From positions 2,031,861 to 2,095,860 of the forward strand of contig NZ_CP018906.1 in assembly GCF_000785105.2 (NCBI RefSeq): a stretch of 64,000 nt of DNA, given 5' to 3'. A model generated the notes under the pieces. That model did no database searches. It was not told the DNA's origin and was given only the letters and a program-made list of their open reading frames with translations. This DNA comes from Lentilactobacillus curieae (lineage in GTDB: Bacteria > Bacillota > Bacilli > Lactobacillales > Lactobacillaceae). Positions within the stretch are counted from its first letter, which is position 1, and the number at the start of each line of letters is the position of its first letter. Below, one piece after another: positions 17,066-28,206 of the stretch. Both the position numbers and the translations under genes were made by a program.

Positions 17066-18073
17066 CTATTGTTTTTTCTTAATCACGTTAATACTCTTCA
17101 ATGACTCGCCAGTACCAATGGCAACACAGTCCAAAGGATCCGGAGCAATGGTTACAGGAACTTGAGTTTCTTCAGCAATAACTTCCGGAAGGTTCTTAAG
17201 TAGAGCACCACCACCAGTTAGCACAATACCATGATCAATAACATCAGCGGCAATTTCGGGAGAAGTCTCTTCCAAAGTTTCCTTAACTGTATCAATGATT
17301 TCAGCAACTGACTCTGCGATTGCAGCGTTAACATCAACACCACTAACTTCAACAGTAGTTGGAAGTCCAGTAACTAAGTCTCGACCACGAACTGGAACTG
17401 GTTCAATATCCTTGGCAGCCTTAGCTGACGCAGAACCAATGTCCCATTTAAGTTGTTCAGCAGTTCTTTCACCAATCAGTAAGTTGTACTTTTGGCGAAC
17501 AAATCCAATAATTGAATCGTTTAGCTTATCTCCAGCCATTCTCACTGAACGACTTGAAACAATCCCACCAAGTGAAATCGTGGCAACATCAGTTGTACCA
17601 CCACCAATATCAACAACCATTGAACCGGTCGGATCCATAACAGGAAGCCCTGCTCCAATAGCAGCTGCAAATGGTTCTTCAATTACGTAGGCATCCCTTG
17701 CACCTGCAACTCTCGTTGCATCGATAACCGCACGCTTTTCAACGGCGGTAATTCCAGTAGGAACACAAACCATAACATAAGGTTTCCCTGAAGAATGGCC
17801 AAGTGCTTTTTCAATAAAGTACTTCATCATGGCAACTGTGGTGTCGTAATCAGCAATAACACCATCTTTCATTGGTCTAACTGCTTGAATACTACCTGGA
17901 GTTCTACCAACCATTGCGCGGGCTTCTTCACCCACGGCAATTACTTCGCCGTCCTTTGTGCTTTTTGCTACAACTGATGGTTCTCGGAGGACGATTCCTT
18001 TCCCATCAACGTAAACGATCGTGTTTGCTGTACCAAGATCGATTCCGATATTTTTTTCTCCTAGTCCGAACAC
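17066..18073 (-). CDS. mreB: Cell shape-determining actin homologue MreB
   Basis: MreB polymerises under the membrane and guides lateral wall synthesis. Phosphate-1 motif GIDLGTANT near residue 10, VDIGGGTTD in the middle and LTGGGALL near the C-terminus are intact. I choose the GTG start ([14 protein letters not shown]), which matches other MreB starts (MFGIG...) and has AAGGGATGG 6 bases upstream; the TTG reading six codons earlier would sit on that site. 335 residues. A second actin homologue (mbl) lies at about 42 kb. Confidence 0.96.
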   Translation of the reverse strand: MFGLGEKNIGIDLGTANTIVYVDGKGIVLREPSVVAKSTKDGEVIAVGEEARAMVGRTPGSIQAVRPMKDGVIADYDTTVAMMKYFIEKALGHSSGKPYVMVCVPTGITAVEKRAVIDATRVAGARDAYVIEEPFAAAIGAGLPVMDPTGSMVVDIGGGTTDVATISLGGIVSSRSVRMAGDKLNDSIIGFVRQKYNLLIGERTAEQLKWDIGSASAKAAKDIEPVPVRGRDLVTGLPTTVEVSGVDVNAAIAESVAEIIDTVKETLEETSPEIAADVIDHGIVLTGGGALLKNLPEVIAEETQVPVTIAPDPLDCVAIGTGESLKSINVIKKKQ

Positions 18074-18146
18074 GGTATTCCATCCCTTCAATTCACTACA
18101 AAAGTTTTTATACGCTTTTTTCGCATTTTAATGTTTTAACGAAATA

Positions 18147-18155
18147 AGTATAGCA
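18147..18155 (-). promoter_or_regulatory. Extended -10 promoter of mreB
   Basis: Minus strand TGCTATACT, about 75 bases before the GTG. There is no good -35. The TATGCTATACTT block matches the rodZ promoter at 8722-8730. Confidence 0.55.
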
Positions 18156-18225
18156 TACCAGGTAAAAAAATAAATTATTTCCATGAAAACAGGTTACTAT
18201 CTTAAAACAAACCTTAGAATTAATC

Positions 18226-19536
18226 CTAATATTCTAATAAAAATGCCCTTACATCTGAAATAAAGTAAAGTGAGCCAGTCAACAACAACAAATCATCGGC
18301 ACCCATTTTGGCTTTAATATGATTGATTGCCTCTTTGTAGTCCGGTTCAAAATTGACTTTAACCCCGTTTTTGTTTTCTGCTTGTTCAACGGAAACTGCG
18401 TCGAATAGTTCCCGGTTCATCGGTGTATTAAACGTTGTCAACGTGATCTCTACGTTGTTGACCTTACTCATTTCATCCACAAATTCCTTTGCCTGCTTAT
18501 CTGCGAGAATCGCAATTACAATATAAATTTTCCCAGAAAAATAGTTTGTATTAAGCAACTTCACGAGCTGTTGGGCAGCCGGAACGTTATGGGCACCGTC
18601 AATATAAATGAATGGTCGGGAACTCAGCCGTTCAAATCGACCAGCCCAGCTAGTTATTTTGATTGCGTCCTGAATGCTATATCCATTTGGCTGAATGTTA
18701 TTTAACTTGCAATATACAAGATATGCTGAAACTGCGACAGAAGCGTTGTGTGCCTGAAACTCACCAAGTAATTTAGTTTTGAGATTTAGACTATAATTGA
18801 AACCGGAATATACGAATCTTTCCATCCAATCCTTAACTTCACTGTAGCTAGCATGAAAGTCCCTTCCAAGCTTATAAAGTGTGCTACCGTGTGAATTCGC
18901 TGTTTGTTGAATCACCTTCATCGGTCCAGCCGCCACATTTCCAACCACGACCGGAACGTTATCCTTGATAATCCCTGCTTTTTGAGCGGCAATTTTTTCC
19001 AATGTATCCCCAAGAATATTCATGTGATCATAACCTATCGTCGTTATTACTGAAACCTGTGGGGTAACCACATTTGTCGAATCAAATAGACCGCCAAGCC
19101 CCGTTTCAATCAAAACAACGTCTGCATGACCTTCAGCAAAGTAGCTAAACATCATGGCCGTTATAATTTCAAATTCTGTCGGACCGCCTTCAGGTAATTC
19201 ATTATCCAGCTGGTCCACAATTGGCTTGACGTGGTTTGCCAATCTGAGAATTTCCGCGTCACTGATTGGTTCACCATTAACACTGATTCGTTCATTGAAT
19301 TTAATCAAAAATGGAGAGGTGAAACTGCCAACTTGATAACCAGTCAACTGAAAGAGGTATCTCAAATACGCGAGTGTCGAACCTTTTCCATTGGTTCCCG
19401 CTATGTGAATTGCATTGACTTTTTTTTGAGGGTTACCCAGTAATTCCAAAAACTTGAACATCCTTTTCAAGGTCGGAATCTTTTTAAACTTTGTGCGTCC
19501 ATGGATAAAATCAAGTGCTTCTTTATATGAATCCAA
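18226..19536 (-). CDS. folC: Bifunctional folylpolyglutamate synthase/dihydrofolate synthase
   Basis: FolC adds glutamates to folates and can join dihydropteroate to glutamate. The Mur-ligase P-loop HIAGTNGKGST is at about residues 43-53, with the companion ETGLGGLFDSTN and IDGAHN motifs further on. 436 residues is standard. The start is TTG with AAGGAG about 8 bases upstream. It follows valS, as in many Bacilli, but a strong terminator lies between them, so it may have its own weak promoter. Confidence 0.95.
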   Translation of the reverse strand: MDSYKEALDFIHGRTKFKKIPTLKRMFKFLELLGNPQKKVNAIHIAGTNGKGSTLAYLRYLFQLTGYQVGSFTSPFLIKFNERISVNGEPISDAEILRLANHVKPIVDQLDNELPEGGPTEFEIITAMMFSYFAEGHADVVLIETGLGGLFDSTNVVTPQVSVITTIGYDHMNILGDTLEKIAAQKAGIIKDNVPVVVGNVAAGPMKVIQQTANSHGSTLYKLGRDFHASYSEVKDWMERFVYSGFNYSLNLKTKLLGEFQAHNASVAVSAYLVYCKLNNIQPNGYSIQDAIKITSWAGRFERLSSRPFIYIDGAHNVPAAQQLVKLLNTNYFSGKIYIVIAILADKQAKEFVDEMSKVNNVEITLTTFNTPMNRELFDAVSVEQAENKNGVKVNFEPDYKEAINHIKAKMGADDLLLLTGSLYFISDVRAFLLEY

Positions 19537-19584
19537 CTGTCTATCTCCTTACATAATTATCATTAAACCCATAATAAACTAAAA

Positions 19585-19627
19585 TGGAGGCCATTAATAT
19601 CCCAAATTAGAATATTAACAGCCTCCA
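19585..19627 (-). terminator. Terminator downstream of valS
   Basis: A two-part hairpin: TGGAGGC/GCCTCCA outside and TTAATAT/ATATTAA inside, separated by symmetric CA bases, then TTTTAGTTT on the minus strand. It lies between valS and folC. Confidence 0.7.
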
Positions 19628-19688
19628 CTCAAGAATCTTCAAATAAGCCAAAAATCATCATTAATTCAGGCAAATTTACTTAATATCA

Positions 19689-22340
19689 TTAAAGTTGACT
19701 TGTGATTTGTGCTAAACGAGCTTTCGCCGCAGTTAACTTAGTTTCGTAGTCAGCTTGCTTTTCTCTTTCCTTTGCCACAACATCGTCAGGTGCATTGTCA
19801 ACAAAGCGTGCGTTACCCAGTTTTTTCTTTGAGCGAGTAACTTCAGATTCAAATTTCTCAACTTCTTTAGCTACTCTGTCCTTCTCTTCATTCAAGTCAA
19901 CTAGCTCAGCGAGTGGTACGTACACTGTTGCATCAGTAATAACTGCAGACATTGCTAAATCAGGTGCTTCAATATCAGTGGCAATTTGCAATTCCTTATC
20001 GTGTGTAAACCGATCAATGTAAATCTTATTTTCTTCAAAGATGGCCTTTAAATTAGCATTCTTAGTAGAAATCATAAGATCAATTGGTGATGATAAAGGT
20101 GCATTTGCCTCAGAGCGAATATTTCTTACAGCCTTAATCAAGTCAATCAATGAAGTCATATCAGCTTCTGCCTTAGGATCGTCAAACTCATCGTGAACCG
20201 TTGGATAAGGAGCATTAACAATCGTATCACCCTCATGAGGCATTGATTGCCAAATGTTTTCAGTTACGAATGGCATAATTGGGTGCATTAGCTTTAGAGT
20301 TTGGTCCAAAACGTATGCCAGTACATTTTGAGTATTACGCTTAGAATCGCCATCTTCGCTAGACAACGCCTCCTTACTCATTTCAATGTACCAATCACAG
20401 AAATCGTTCCAAATAAAGTCATAAAGAGCGCGGCCAGCTTCACCAAAGTTAAACTTATCAAACTCACGGGTCACATGCGCAATGGTTTCATTTAAGCGGC
20501 TAAGAATCCACTTGTCAGAAAGTTCCCATTGTGATTTATCTGGTAATTCAGGCTTGGTGATTCCATCAAGGTTCATAATTACGTAACGGCTAGCGTTCCA
20601 AATCTTGTTTATAAAGTTCCATGCCGAATCCATCTTGTCATAACTGAATCGTAAGTCTTGTCCTGGTGTAGTTCCTGTTGATAAGAACCAACGCAATGCG
20701 TCTGCACCATACTTGTCGATAACGTCCATAGGATCGATTCCGTTTCCTAGTGACTTAGACATCTTTCTACCCTGTTCATCACGAATTAAACCGTGAAGTA
20801 ATACGTTCTTGAAAGGCCGACGTTCAGTAAATTCCAAACTTTGGAAAATCATTCTTGAAACCCAGAAGAACAAAATATCATAACCCGTAACTAAAGTATC
20901 AGTTGGGAAATAACGTTTAAAGTCTTCAGTTTCATCTGGCCAACCCATAGTAGAAAATGGCCAGAGGGCAGAAGAGAACCAAGTATCAAGAACATCAGGA
21001 TCCTGTTCCCAATTTTCAATATCCTTAGGAGCTTCTTCGCCAACGTAAGTTTCGCCAGTCTCTTTGTTGTACCATGCTGGGATTTGGTGTCCCCACCACA
21101 ATTGGCGAGAGATAACCCAATCATGAACATTCTCCATCCATTGAGTGAAGGTATCTTCGAATCGTTCTGGGAAGAAACTAACGCTATCGTCAGTATCCTG
21201 ATTCTTAATTGCTTGTTCTGCAAGTGGCTTCATCTTAACAAACCACTGAGTTGAAAGTCGGGCTTCAACTTGAACCCCAGTTCGTTCTGAATGGCCAACT
21301 GAATGGACAATTGGATCAATGCTAATCATCAATCCTTCATTTTGCAAATCTTCAACCATTGCTTTTCTAGCATCAAATCTGTCCATGCCAGCATATTTAC
21401 CAGCATTTTCATTCATTGAAGCGTCTTCGTTCATAGTGTTGATTCGTTCCAAATCATGACGGTTACCAACCTTAAAGTCATTAGGATCATGAGCAGGAGT
21501 AATCTTAACCATTCCTGTTCCAAACTCAGGATCAACGTATTGATCAGCGATAATTGGCACTTCTCTGTTAATTAAAGGAACCAAGACTTTTTTGCCAACC
21601 AATTCCTTGTAACGTTCATCACTAGGGTTAACAGCAACCGCAGTATCACCCATCATTGTTTCCGGACGGGTAGTGACGATTTCGATGTAATCTTTACCGT
21701 TAAAAGTTGTTCCATCAGTGAATGGATATTTAACGTGATAAAAGGCTCCTTTATCATCCTTATGGATAACCTCAATGTCAGACAATGCAGTTCTAGCTTG
21801 GGGATCCCAGTTGATGATGTATTCTCCACGATAGATCAAACCCTTTTCGTAAAGCTTAACAAAGACTTTGCGAACAGCTTTTGATAGGCCTTCATCGAGG
21901 GTAAACCTCTCACGACTATAATCCAAAGAAAGACCTAGCTTGCCCCATTGTGTCTTGATAGTAGCAGCGAAGTCATCCTTCCACTCCCAAACCTTTTCCA
22001 CGAACTTTTCTCGGCCTAGATCGTAACGGGAAATGCCTTGGTCACGTAACTTAGCTTCAACCTTGGCTTGAGTAGCAATTCCCGCATGATCCATTCCTGG
22101 AAGCCATAGGGTATCGAAGCCTTGCATCCGTTTTTGTCTAATAATCATATCTTGCAAAGTTGTATCCCAGGCATGGCCTAAGTGCAACTTTCCAGTAACG
22201 TTAGGTGGTGGCAAAACAATTGAATATGGTTTTGCTTTTTTATCTCCACTTGGTTTAAATACACCATCATCTAACCATTTATCATAACGGCCTTTTTCAA
22301 CCTCTGTTGGGTTGTACTTGGTCGACATTTCTTTCGTCAT
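19689..22340 (-). CDS. valS: Valine--tRNA ligase
   Basis: Charges tRNA-Val. The class I HIGH-type motif is [15 protein letters not shown] near residue 45, and KMSKS is in [11 protein letters not shown] near residue 525. The editing domain ([24 protein letters not shown]) and the C-terminal coiled-coil arm are complete; 883 residues is normal. ATG follows GAGGCGATTAG. It is preceded by a T-box leader with a Val GTA specifier, so charging of tRNA-Val controls it. Confidence 0.98.
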   Translation of the reverse strand: MTKEMSTKYNPTEVEKGRYDKWLDDGVFKPSGDKKAKPYSIVLPPPNVTGKLHLGHAWDTTLQDMIIRQKRMQGFDTLWLPGMDHAGIATQAKVEAKLRDQGISRYDLGREKFVEKVWEWKDDFAATIKTQWGKLGLSLDYSRERFTLDEGLSKAVRKVFVKLYEKGLIYRGEYIINWDPQARTALSDIEVIHKDDKGAFYHVKYPFTDGTTFNGKDYIEIVTTRPETMMGDTAVAVNPSDERYKELVGKKVLVPLINREVPIIADQYVDPEFGTGMVKITPAHDPNDFKVGNRHDLERINTMNEDASMNENAGKYAGMDRFDARKAMVEDLQNEGLMISIDPIVHSVGHSERTGVQVEARLSTQWFVKMKPLAEQAIKNQDTDDSVSFFPERFEDTFTQWMENVHDWVISRQLWWGHQIPAWYNKETGETYVGEEAPKDIENWEQDPDVLDTWFSSALWPFSTMGWPDETEDFKRYFPTDTLVTGYDILFFWVSRMIFQSLEFTERRPFKNVLLHGLIRDEQGRKMSKSLGNGIDPMDVIDKYGADALRWFLSTGTTPGQDLRFSYDKMDSAWNFINKIWNASRYVIMNLDGITKPELPDKSQWELSDKWILSRLNETIAHVTREFDKFNFGEAGRALYDFIWNDFCDWYIEMSKEALSSEDGDSKRNTQNVLAYVLDQTLKLMHPIMPFVTENIWQSMPHEGDTIVNAPYPTVHDEFDDPKAEADMTSLIDLIKAVRNIRSEANAPLSSPIDLMISTKNANLKAIFEENKIYIDRFTHDKELQIATDIEAPDLAMSAVITDATVYVPLAELVDLNEEKDRVAKEVEKFESEVTRSKKKLGNARFVDNAPDDVVAKEREKQADYETKLTAAKARLAQITSQL

Positions 22341-22361
22341 CTAATCGCCTCTTTCTCAAAA

Positions 22362-22585
22362 TAAAAAGCACCTCATCCTAATGATTAGGACGAGATGCTC
22401 GCGGTACCACCTAAATTGGGCTATTAACCCCACTTAATATCGAATAACGGTCGAACTTACCGATCCACCCTCAATTTCGAATGGATAGCTCACAAGCTAC
22501 TTTCTCGCTGCTCTGATTAAACGTCTCTCAGCAAATGACGTTCTCTCTGAAAACCAGTCACAGGATACTCTCTTGTTCGTTGCTG
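22362..22585 (-). promoter_or_regulatory. T-box riboswitch of valS (Val specifier)
   Basis: Minus strand: apical AGAGAGAACGTC...GCTGAGAGACGTT, specifier GTA (22498-22500) followed by G and a CTTG helix pairing with CAAG upstream, then the T-box GGTGGTACCGCG at 22400-22411. The terminator is a GCATCTCGTCCTAAT stem paired with ATTAGGATGAGGTGC and a T5 run (22362-22398). The T after TGG pairs with A73, as expected for tRNA-Val. A TATAAT at 22586-22591 is a likely -10, without a clear -35. Confidence 0.92.
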
Positions 22586-22615
22586 ATTATAGATTTAATA
22601 ATAAGCGACAATTTG

Positions 22616-23125
22616 CTAATCGTCAATGCGATTTGCAATTTTATTCAATGCTTCTAATGCTTTTGCGTAATCAGGTTCATCAGTCAACTCGTCAACAATT
22701 TGTCTGTAAACGATGGTCCCCACCTTATCAACAATAAAGATGGTTCTAGCTAATGCACCAAAGTTAGGCAAGTAGACACCCATTGCATAACCTAAAGAAA
22801 GTTGCTCATCCGAAAGCATTTTGATGTTTTCAACGCCTTCTGCAGCACACCAATCTTTCTGTTGCTCAACGGTGTTGTTAGACACAGCTAAAAATTGGGC
22901 ATCAGAATAGTGATCTGCTTCCTGATTGAACTTCCTGGTTTCAATTGAACAAACTGATGTATTAATGTCAGGAATCGTCGAAATTAACGTCACTTTCCCC
23001 AATAGATCAGCCGTCTTAACCTTGTTGCCCTCTGAATCCTCTAATTTAAACTTTGGTAACTTATCACCATTAACTGGTGGGTTGCCATAGAGTTGTTCTT
23101 CTTTACCCTGAATCGTTATTTGCAT
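22616..23125 (-). CDS. tpx: Thiol peroxidase (atypical 2-Cys peroxiredoxin)
   Basis: Reduces lipid and organic hydroperoxides using thioredoxin. The peroxidatic Cys lies in NTSVCSIETRKF (about residue 60) and the resolving Cys in QQKDWCAAEG (about residue 94), the typical Tpx spacing. 169 residues from the ATG after AAGGAGTGCTTGAAC; an in-frame TTG two codons earlier is rejected. It stands alone between the valS leader and thiI. Confidence 0.95.
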   Translation of the reverse strand: MQITIQGKEEQLYGNPPVNGDKLPKFKLEDSEGNKVKTADLLGKVTLISTIPDINTSVCSIETRKFNQEADHYSDAQFLAVSNNTVEQQKDWCAAEGVENIKMLSDEQLSLGYAMGVYLPNFGALARTIFIVDKVGTIVYRQIVDELTDEPDYAKALEALNKIANRIDD

Positions 23126-23195
23126 GTTCAAGCACTCCTTAGTATCAAAGGTTACATCTACTTTAAAATAGAATGAGTAAAACTACCAGTATATT

Positions 23196-24413
23196 TTACA
23201 GAAGTTCAGCAAAAATTTCTGCATTGGCGTTCATGTAATCTTCGCCTGGCTTGATATCAGTGATTGTCATCCCCGAAATTGCGCGCTCCATTAATCCGTC
23301 CACATCAATGTATTGTTCAAACTTTCTGGACTTTTCTAAGTCAGGACGAGTTTTTGGTGCTGGGGGAGTAAAGATTGTACAACAGTCTTCAAATGGTAAC
23401 ACTGACAAATCAAAGGTATCAATATCCTTGGAAATTTCGATAATGTCCGTTTTATCCATTGAGATTAATGGTCTCAATACCGGCATTGAGGTAACATCAT
23501 TAATTGCCATCATGCTCTCAAGAGTTTGAGAAGCCACTTGACCTAGCGCTTCACCATTAAAAATTCCAGTACAGTGACGATTCTTAGTAATCTCAGCAGC
23601 AATTCTCATCATCATTCGCCGCTGAATCGTCATCAAATAGCCTTCCGGAACCTTTTCCTTAATAGTTTCCTGAACTTCTGTAAATGGCACGGCAATAAAT
23701 TGAATCCCGCCAGAATATTTAGCCAATACAGAAGTTAACTGTTTTGCCTTGCCCAAAGCCTGTTCACTTGTATATGGAGGACTATAGAAATGAATCATGT
23801 CGATTTTAACTCCACGCTTCATCGCCATATACGAAGCAACAGGCGAATCAATTCCACCGGAGAGCATCATGGTTGCTCGACCACCAGTACCCACTGGCAG
23901 GCCACCAGCCCCCTTGATTTTTTCAGAAGAAAGGTAAGCCCCGTTCATCCGAACTTCGACCCTGATTTCAATGTCTGGATTCTTAACGTCAACAGTAATT
24001 CCGTCAACGTTTTCTAAAATATAGTCTCCAAGCATGTTGTTGATTTGATCAGTGTGATATTCAAAATCTTTGTCCTGTCTCCGAGTACTAATTTTAAATG
24101 TCTTTCCTGGTTCAAATTGTTCTTTAACCATTTGTAACGCAGTGGTCTTAATTGCGTCCATCGTCTTTTCAATTTTGATTGATGGGTAGAAATTTTCAAT
24201 TCCAAAAACCCGCTTCAAATCATTCATGACTGGCTGATCATCTTGACCATTTAAGTCAACGTGAAGTCGGTCACGTTGTGCTTTGACAACTACATCACTG
24301 TATCCTGCCAAAACAGAGCGAACGTTTTTGCCAAGTTGCTTGATAAAATCTTTCCTGTTTTTACCCTTGGTAGATAGCTCGCCATAGCGAACCATTATCT
24401 CAGTGTACTTCAT
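23196..24413 (-). CDS. thiI: tRNA 4-thiouridine synthetase ThiI
   Basis: ThiI adenylates and thiolates U8 of tRNA. The protein has an N-terminal ferredoxin-like part, a THUMP domain (about 60-165) and a PP-loop domain with [19 protein letters not shown] near residue 185. The rhodanese domain of the E. coli form is absent; 405 residues is the Firmicutes length, where a dedicated desulfurase supplies sulfur. Such a desulfurase lies 10 bases upstream in the same direction, supporting a two-gene unit. Confidence 0.96.
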   Translation of the reverse strand: MKYTEIMVRYGELSTKGKNRKDFIKQLGKNVRSVLAGYSDVVVKAQRDRLHVDLNGQDDQPVMNDLKRVFGIENFYPSIKIEKTMDAIKTTALQMVKEQFEPGKTFKISTRRQDKDFEYHTDQINNMLGDYILENVDGITVDVKNPDIEIRVEVRMNGAYLSSEKIKGAGGLPVGTGGRATMMLSGGIDSPVASYMAMKRGVKIDMIHFYSPPYTSEQALGKAKQLTSVLAKYSGGIQFIAVPFTEVQETIKEKVPEGYLMTIQRRMMMRIAAEITKNRHCTGIFNGEALGQVASQTLESMMAINDVTSMPVLRPLISMDKTDIIEISKDIDTFDLSVLPFEDCCTIFTPPAPKTRPDLEKSRKFEQYIDVDGLMERAISGMTITDIKPGEDYMNANAEIFAELL

Positions 24414-24423
24414 TAAATAACTC

Positions 24424-25569
24424 CTAACTTAACTTATCAAACTCAGTGTATAGCTGATCAAAAACCTTAATAAACTCATCAGCCTCTGCCAATGTATTCT
24501 GATCACCTAAGGAAATTCGAACTGCACTTGTTGAAACATCTTCTGGAACATTCATTGCAGACAATGTGCTAGAAGCCAAATGCTTCTTAGATGAACAAGC
24601 ACTGGTTGTTGAAATATAAATTCCGTGTTCCTCAAACGCATGAACAATAGTTTCTCCACGAACGCCAGTAATGGCAAAACACAGAATATGTGGTGCAAAC
24701 TGGTCAGTATTCTTAGAGAACGGAACAACTTTATCAAATTTACTTACATGATCGAAAATTCGCTGCTTAATTTCCCGTTCAGTCTGATTTGCCTTAGTTT
24801 CTTTACCTAGCAACAATCTTAATGCTTTTGCCATAGCAGCAATTGCTGGTACATTTTCAGTTCCTGAACGTTGGTTTTTTTCTTGACCGCCGCCATTCAT
24901 CAATGGGGCAATTCTCCGACCACGTTTTGCATAAATAAAGCCAGTTCCTCGTGGGGCATGAAATTTATGGCCAGAGAATGTCACAAAATCAACCCGGTCA
25001 TTCATAATTATGTCTTGAATTCCTTTACCGATTCCCTGAACAGCATCAACGTGGAAGTGAATCTTAGGGAAATCCTTAAGCACTTCAGCTGCTTCCTTAA
25101 GCGGTTGAATAGTACCAATTTCGTTGTTGACAGCCATAATTGACACTAAAATCGTATCTGGTCTGATTGCTGCCTTTAAATCATCGACATTGATTCGACC
25201 CTCGTCATCAACTGGTAGGTAGGTTACGTCATAACCCAACTGCTTCAGTTGTTCCATCGAATTATGAATTGCTGGATGTTCAACCGAGGTCGTGATTAAA
25301 TGCTTACCGTATTCGCGCTTTTCAATTGCGGTACCTTTGAGAACCCAGTTGTCCCCTTCAGTCCCACCACTCGTAAAGTAGATTTCGTCTGCATGCACTT
25401 TTAACAGGTCTGCAATTTGCTTTCGAGATTGCTCTAACAGCTGAAATGCTTGATCTCCAAAGTTATGCAAACTAGATGGGTTACCCCAGACACTCTTACT
25501 TACCTTATCGTAAGTATCGACTACTTCGGGCAACGCCTGTGTCGTTGCACTATTATCAAAATAAATCAT
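24424..25569 (-). CDS. Cysteine desulfurase (NifS/IscS-like), partner of ThiI
   Basis: A PLP enzyme that takes sulfur from cysteine. The PLP lysine is in [14 protein letters not shown] near residue 200 and the catalytic Cys in [11 protein letters not shown] near residue 325; [12 protein letters not shown] is also typical. 381 residues. It is followed by thiI after 10 bases, the arrangement known as nifZ-thiI in Bacillus, so its main job is likely sulfur for tRNA s4U. The exact subfamily name is not certain. Confidence 0.93.
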   Translation of the reverse strand: MIYFDNSATTQALPEVVDTYDKVSKSVWGNPSSLHNFGDQAFQLLEQSRKQIADLLKVHADEIYFTSGGTEGDNWVLKGTAIEKREYGKHLITTSVEHPAIHNSMEQLKQLGYDVTYLPVDDEGRINVDDLKAAIRPDTILVSIMAVNNEIGTIQPLKEAAEVLKDFPKIHFHVDAVQGIGKGIQDIIMNDRVDFVTFSGHKFHAPRGTGFIYAKRGRRIAPLMNGGGQEKNQRSGTENVPAIAAMAKALRLLLGKETKANQTEREIKQRIFDHVSKFDKVVPFSKNTDQFAPHILCFAITGVRGETIVHAFEEHGIYISTTSACSSKKHLASSTLSAMNVPEDVSTSAVRISLGDQNTLAEADEFIKVFDQLYTEFDKLS

Positions 25570-25642
25570 TTGAAACCTTCTTCTCTTAATTTATTGGTTC
25601 GACTCCAATAAGTTAGCTTAAATGATAATACAACAATTTAAG

Positions 25643-25674
25643 CAAAATAAAAAGCCAATTGTTCATTGGCTTTT
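25643..25674 (-). terminator. Terminator downstream of ezrA
   Basis: AAAAGCCAAT/ATTGGCTTTT, a 10-bp stem with a 5-base loop and TTTTTATTTT following on the minus strand. It lies 16 bases past the ezrA stop. Confidence 0.85.
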
Positions 25675-25689
25675 AGAAGTTCTTCTTTA

Positions 25690-27390
25690 TTATTGTGCTT
25701 TAGCGTAGTAGTCATCTTTAAGTTTTTCGTAACTACCGGGCTTTTCGCTTTCAAGAGCCTGACTAATAACGGCCAAACTTTCGTGATAATTGTTTTCTCG
25801 ATCAAACAACTGACGCGCTTGGCGACTAGCATTAGCAATCTCTTCGTTGCTTGAAACATAGCGATTAGAGTACTGAAGTGCTTGTTCAGCCAATCTAGCA
25901 TCATCAATCAACTTCTTGGTAGCTTCCTCAACTGAATCAATATCAGATTCAATCATAACAACTTGTTTAGAAACGTCATCGACATTTACCTTTGGCAAGT
26001 TGATTGAATCATCTAGTCTCTTGATTTCTTTAACCACATTAGTGAATGAATCTGTATAGTCGTCTGGCAGGCCAGGTAAATTCAAATTATCGATTCGGCG
26101 CTTCTTATTTCTCATTTCCAGGTCAAATTCTCGAAGAGACTTTCGAGCACTCTCTTCCTTTTCTGGAATGGTAATGATTGAATCATACAAATTCTTTTGT
26201 GATTGTTCAATTTGTGATAAATCACGGGTCATCTTATCTTGACGGTCAGCAATTTCTGAATAAACCGCACTACCCTCTGCAACAGCAGCCTGGTGCTTAT
26301 CAAAATCAGTTTGAATCACATGAATTTGTTGACCATATTGACGGTTAGTTTCAACTTCTTGATGGTTTAAATCGTATGAAACTGAAAGGCGCTTAAGTTT
26401 TGTATCCAGATCATCATTTTGGGTTGTAACGTGTTCAAGATACTCTGCTAATACTTCATTTTCTTTCTCAACTGTTTTTCTAGCTTTAATTTCCTGTTCT
26501 AGACTGTCATAAAGTGAGTCGATAGAATCAGCAATGTCATTATTGTTCTTTTGAACCAAGCCAATATTTAGTTTGCGTAATTCTTCCAAATTAGTGCTGC
26601 GCTTATTCTTTAATGCAGCAGCCTTAGGAAGAATGTTGTCTCCCTTGAAATTATAATGTTGCCCTTTCATCTCGTGGTAACCATCGGAAATTTCATTTAA
26701 CTGAGTAACAAACTCATCGTTTAAGCTAGCATATAGGCCTGGAATCTTATCGATGTAGTCGGATAACTTGTTCGAAGAGTTTTTTAGGTCCGTCAGTACC
26801 TCTTCAGCACCATTTGGATCACCCTTCTCAGTTAGATCGATGAATTCATCATAAGTGTTTTCAACATCCTCCAGCATCTTCTCCAGGCCATCTATACTTG
26901 GGCCAAATTTTTCATTATCCTCAAGAAGAGTCTTTCGGTACTGTTCATTTTGTTTCTTTAATTCATTGATTGCTAAATGATGTTGTTTATTCAAATCATG
27001 TAGCTGAGCCAAATCAGCTTGGATCTCCTTGATTGTTTCATCTGCCTTATCAATTGATGAGTTGGCATTTTTCCAATCATTACGGGTCTTAATAAAGTTA
27101 ATTCCCTTACCATCTTCTTTAACCAACTCAATTTGACTGTCGATATCCGGAAGCATCCGATTCTTATAAACTTGATATTTGTTATACAGCAAATCATATT
27201 TTTTCTGAGATTCACCAGTTAAGTTCATCTGCTTTGCAAGCTTGAACTCATCATCAAGTGGAATCTCACCCAATTTCTTTTTACTGTCATACACCTGAGT
27301 AGCCATTTTTATAGTCTTCCGTTGATAGAAGACAAACCCCAAATAGCAGCCGCCGGCAACTATAATGATTCCGATCAGAAGTATTAACAT
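25690..27390 (-). CDS. ezrA: Septation ring formation regulator EzrA
   Basis: EzrA is a membrane-anchored spectrin-like protein that keeps FtsZ from forming extra rings. It begins with one membrane helix (LILLIGIIIVAGGCYLGFVF) and the rest is almost all coiled-coil, 566 residues, as in Bacillus (about 562). The ATG (MLILLIGI) has GGAGG about 10 bases upstream; the longer frame adds 29 residues with no ribosome site. It is divergent from the downstream plus-strand genes. Confidence 0.94.
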   Translation of the reverse strand: MLILLIGIIIVAGGCYLGFVFYQRKTIKMATQVYDSKKKLGEIPLDDEFKLAKQMNLTGESQKKYDLLYNKYQVYKNRMLPDIDSQIELVKEDGKGINFIKTRNDWKNANSSIDKADETIKEIQADLAQLHDLNKQHHLAINELKKQNEQYRKTLLEDNEKFGPSIDGLEKMLEDVENTYDEFIDLTEKGDPNGAEEVLTDLKNSSNKLSDYIDKIPGLYASLNDEFVTQLNEISDGYHEMKGQHYNFKGDNILPKAAALKNKRSTNLEELRKLNIGLVQKNNNDIADSIDSLYDSLEQEIKARKTVEKENEVLAEYLEHVTTQNDDLDTKLKRLSVSYDLNHQEVETNRQYGQQIHVIQTDFDKHQAAVAEGSAVYSEIADRQDKMTRDLSQIEQSQKNLYDSIITIPEKEESARKSLREFDLEMRNKKRRIDNLNLPGLPDDYTDSFTNVVKEIKRLDDSINLPKVNVDDVSKQVVMIESDIDSVEEATKKLIDDARLAEQALQYSNRYVSSNEEIANASRQARQLFDRENNYHESLAVISQALESEKPGSYEKLKDDYYAKAQ

Positions 27391-27550
27391 CAAATCCCAT
27401 CCTCCAACAAAAAATATAGAATATCCTAGTAAATTTGTTAAAAACGCTTTATTATGTATAGAATAATTGCTAAACAAAATATAGTTCTAATGTGAATTAT
27501 AGCATAGTAAAAAGTCATATACAGACTAATTTTAAAGTGAGGTCACACAA

Positions 27551-28009
27551 ATGCAAGAAGTTAAAAACTTAGTCAACCAACAATTAGATGCACTATTAAC
27601 TGGAGAACGCGATCAAGTTGCAAACATGGCCAACGCCTCAGCCCTATTAAACCAAACACTCCCAAACATTAACTGGGTGGGATTTTATCGCTATGAATCT
27701 AAAAATGATGAACTGATTTTAGGACCATTCCAAGGCAATGTTGCATGTATCCATATCAAAAATGGCAACGGCGTTTGTGGAACAGCACTAAAAGAACAAA
27801 AAGTACTTAGAGTTGCTGATGTTAATTCATTTGCCGGACACATTGCTTGTGACGCCAACTCACGTTCAGAAATTGTCATTCCATTATTCAAGGATGGCAA
27901 ACCTTATGGTGTTTTAGATATCGATTCCCCAGATTTGGATCGATTCACAGAAGATGATGAGCGTAACCTAACCGAATTTGGCGAAGTATTCTTAAGCCAT
28001 GTTGACTAA
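27551..28009 (+). CDS. msrC: GAF-domain free methionine-(R)-sulfoxide reductase
   Basis: Reduces free Met-R-sulfoxide. The 152-residue protein is a single GAF domain with all three Cys of the active family: C66 (VACIHI), C76 (GVCGTA) and C100 (HIACDA). ATG follows AAGTGAGGTCACACAA. It is divergent from ezrA and ends just before the rpsD leader, the same neighbours as ytsP in Bacillus. No small-molecule sensing role is implied, since the catalytic Cys set is complete. Confidence 0.93.
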   Translation: MQEVKNLVNQQLDALLTGERDQVANMANASALLNQTLPNINWVGFYRYESKNDELILGPFQGNVACIHIKNGNGVCGTALKEQKVLRVADVNSFAGHIACDANSRSEIVIPLFKDGKPYGVLDIDSPDLDRFTEDDERNLTEFGEVFLSHVD

Positions 28010-28046
28010 TTGCAATTAATTTTGTACACTGTACTTTGTGTAAAAT

Positions 28047-28206
28047 AATGCAGCGGTAGATGGTAAGCTCGTCAACATGTTGTTGCCTTTAAGGTTCTAT
28101 TAGTAACCCACACGGCTGCTTGGGCGAAAATTGCAAAACAACATGCACGAATATTAAATCTACAATGGGTTATTTTACTCCAAAAATTTATTGGAGGAAC
28201 TTTTTT
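28047..28206 (+). promoter_or_regulatory. Long 5' leader of rpsD, candidate S4 autoregulatory RNA
   Basis: About 160 bases without a gene between the likely promoter and rpsD. It contains a 10-base palindrome CAACATGTTG, a CCCA/TGGG hairpin around 28107-28125 and a purine-rich segment before GGAGGA. In Bacillus, S4 represses its own gene through such a leader. I infer the same here; the fold was not computed. The exact -10 is unclear (TAAAAT at 28041-28046). Confidence 0.5.

Noticed and set aside
17295..17690. 131-residue open frame opposite mreB, and a 165-residue one opposite mbl (41892-42389).
   Set aside because: Both are antisense shadows of the same conserved actin-like segments. Their products are Ser/Pro/Ile-rich with no ribosome site.
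25591..25611. TTATTGG-TTCGACT-CCAATAA looks like a tRNA T-arm and T-loop.
   Set aside because: No acceptor stem, anticodon arm or CCA end is found around it. It is a hairpin upstream of the cysteine desulfurase gene and most likely chance.
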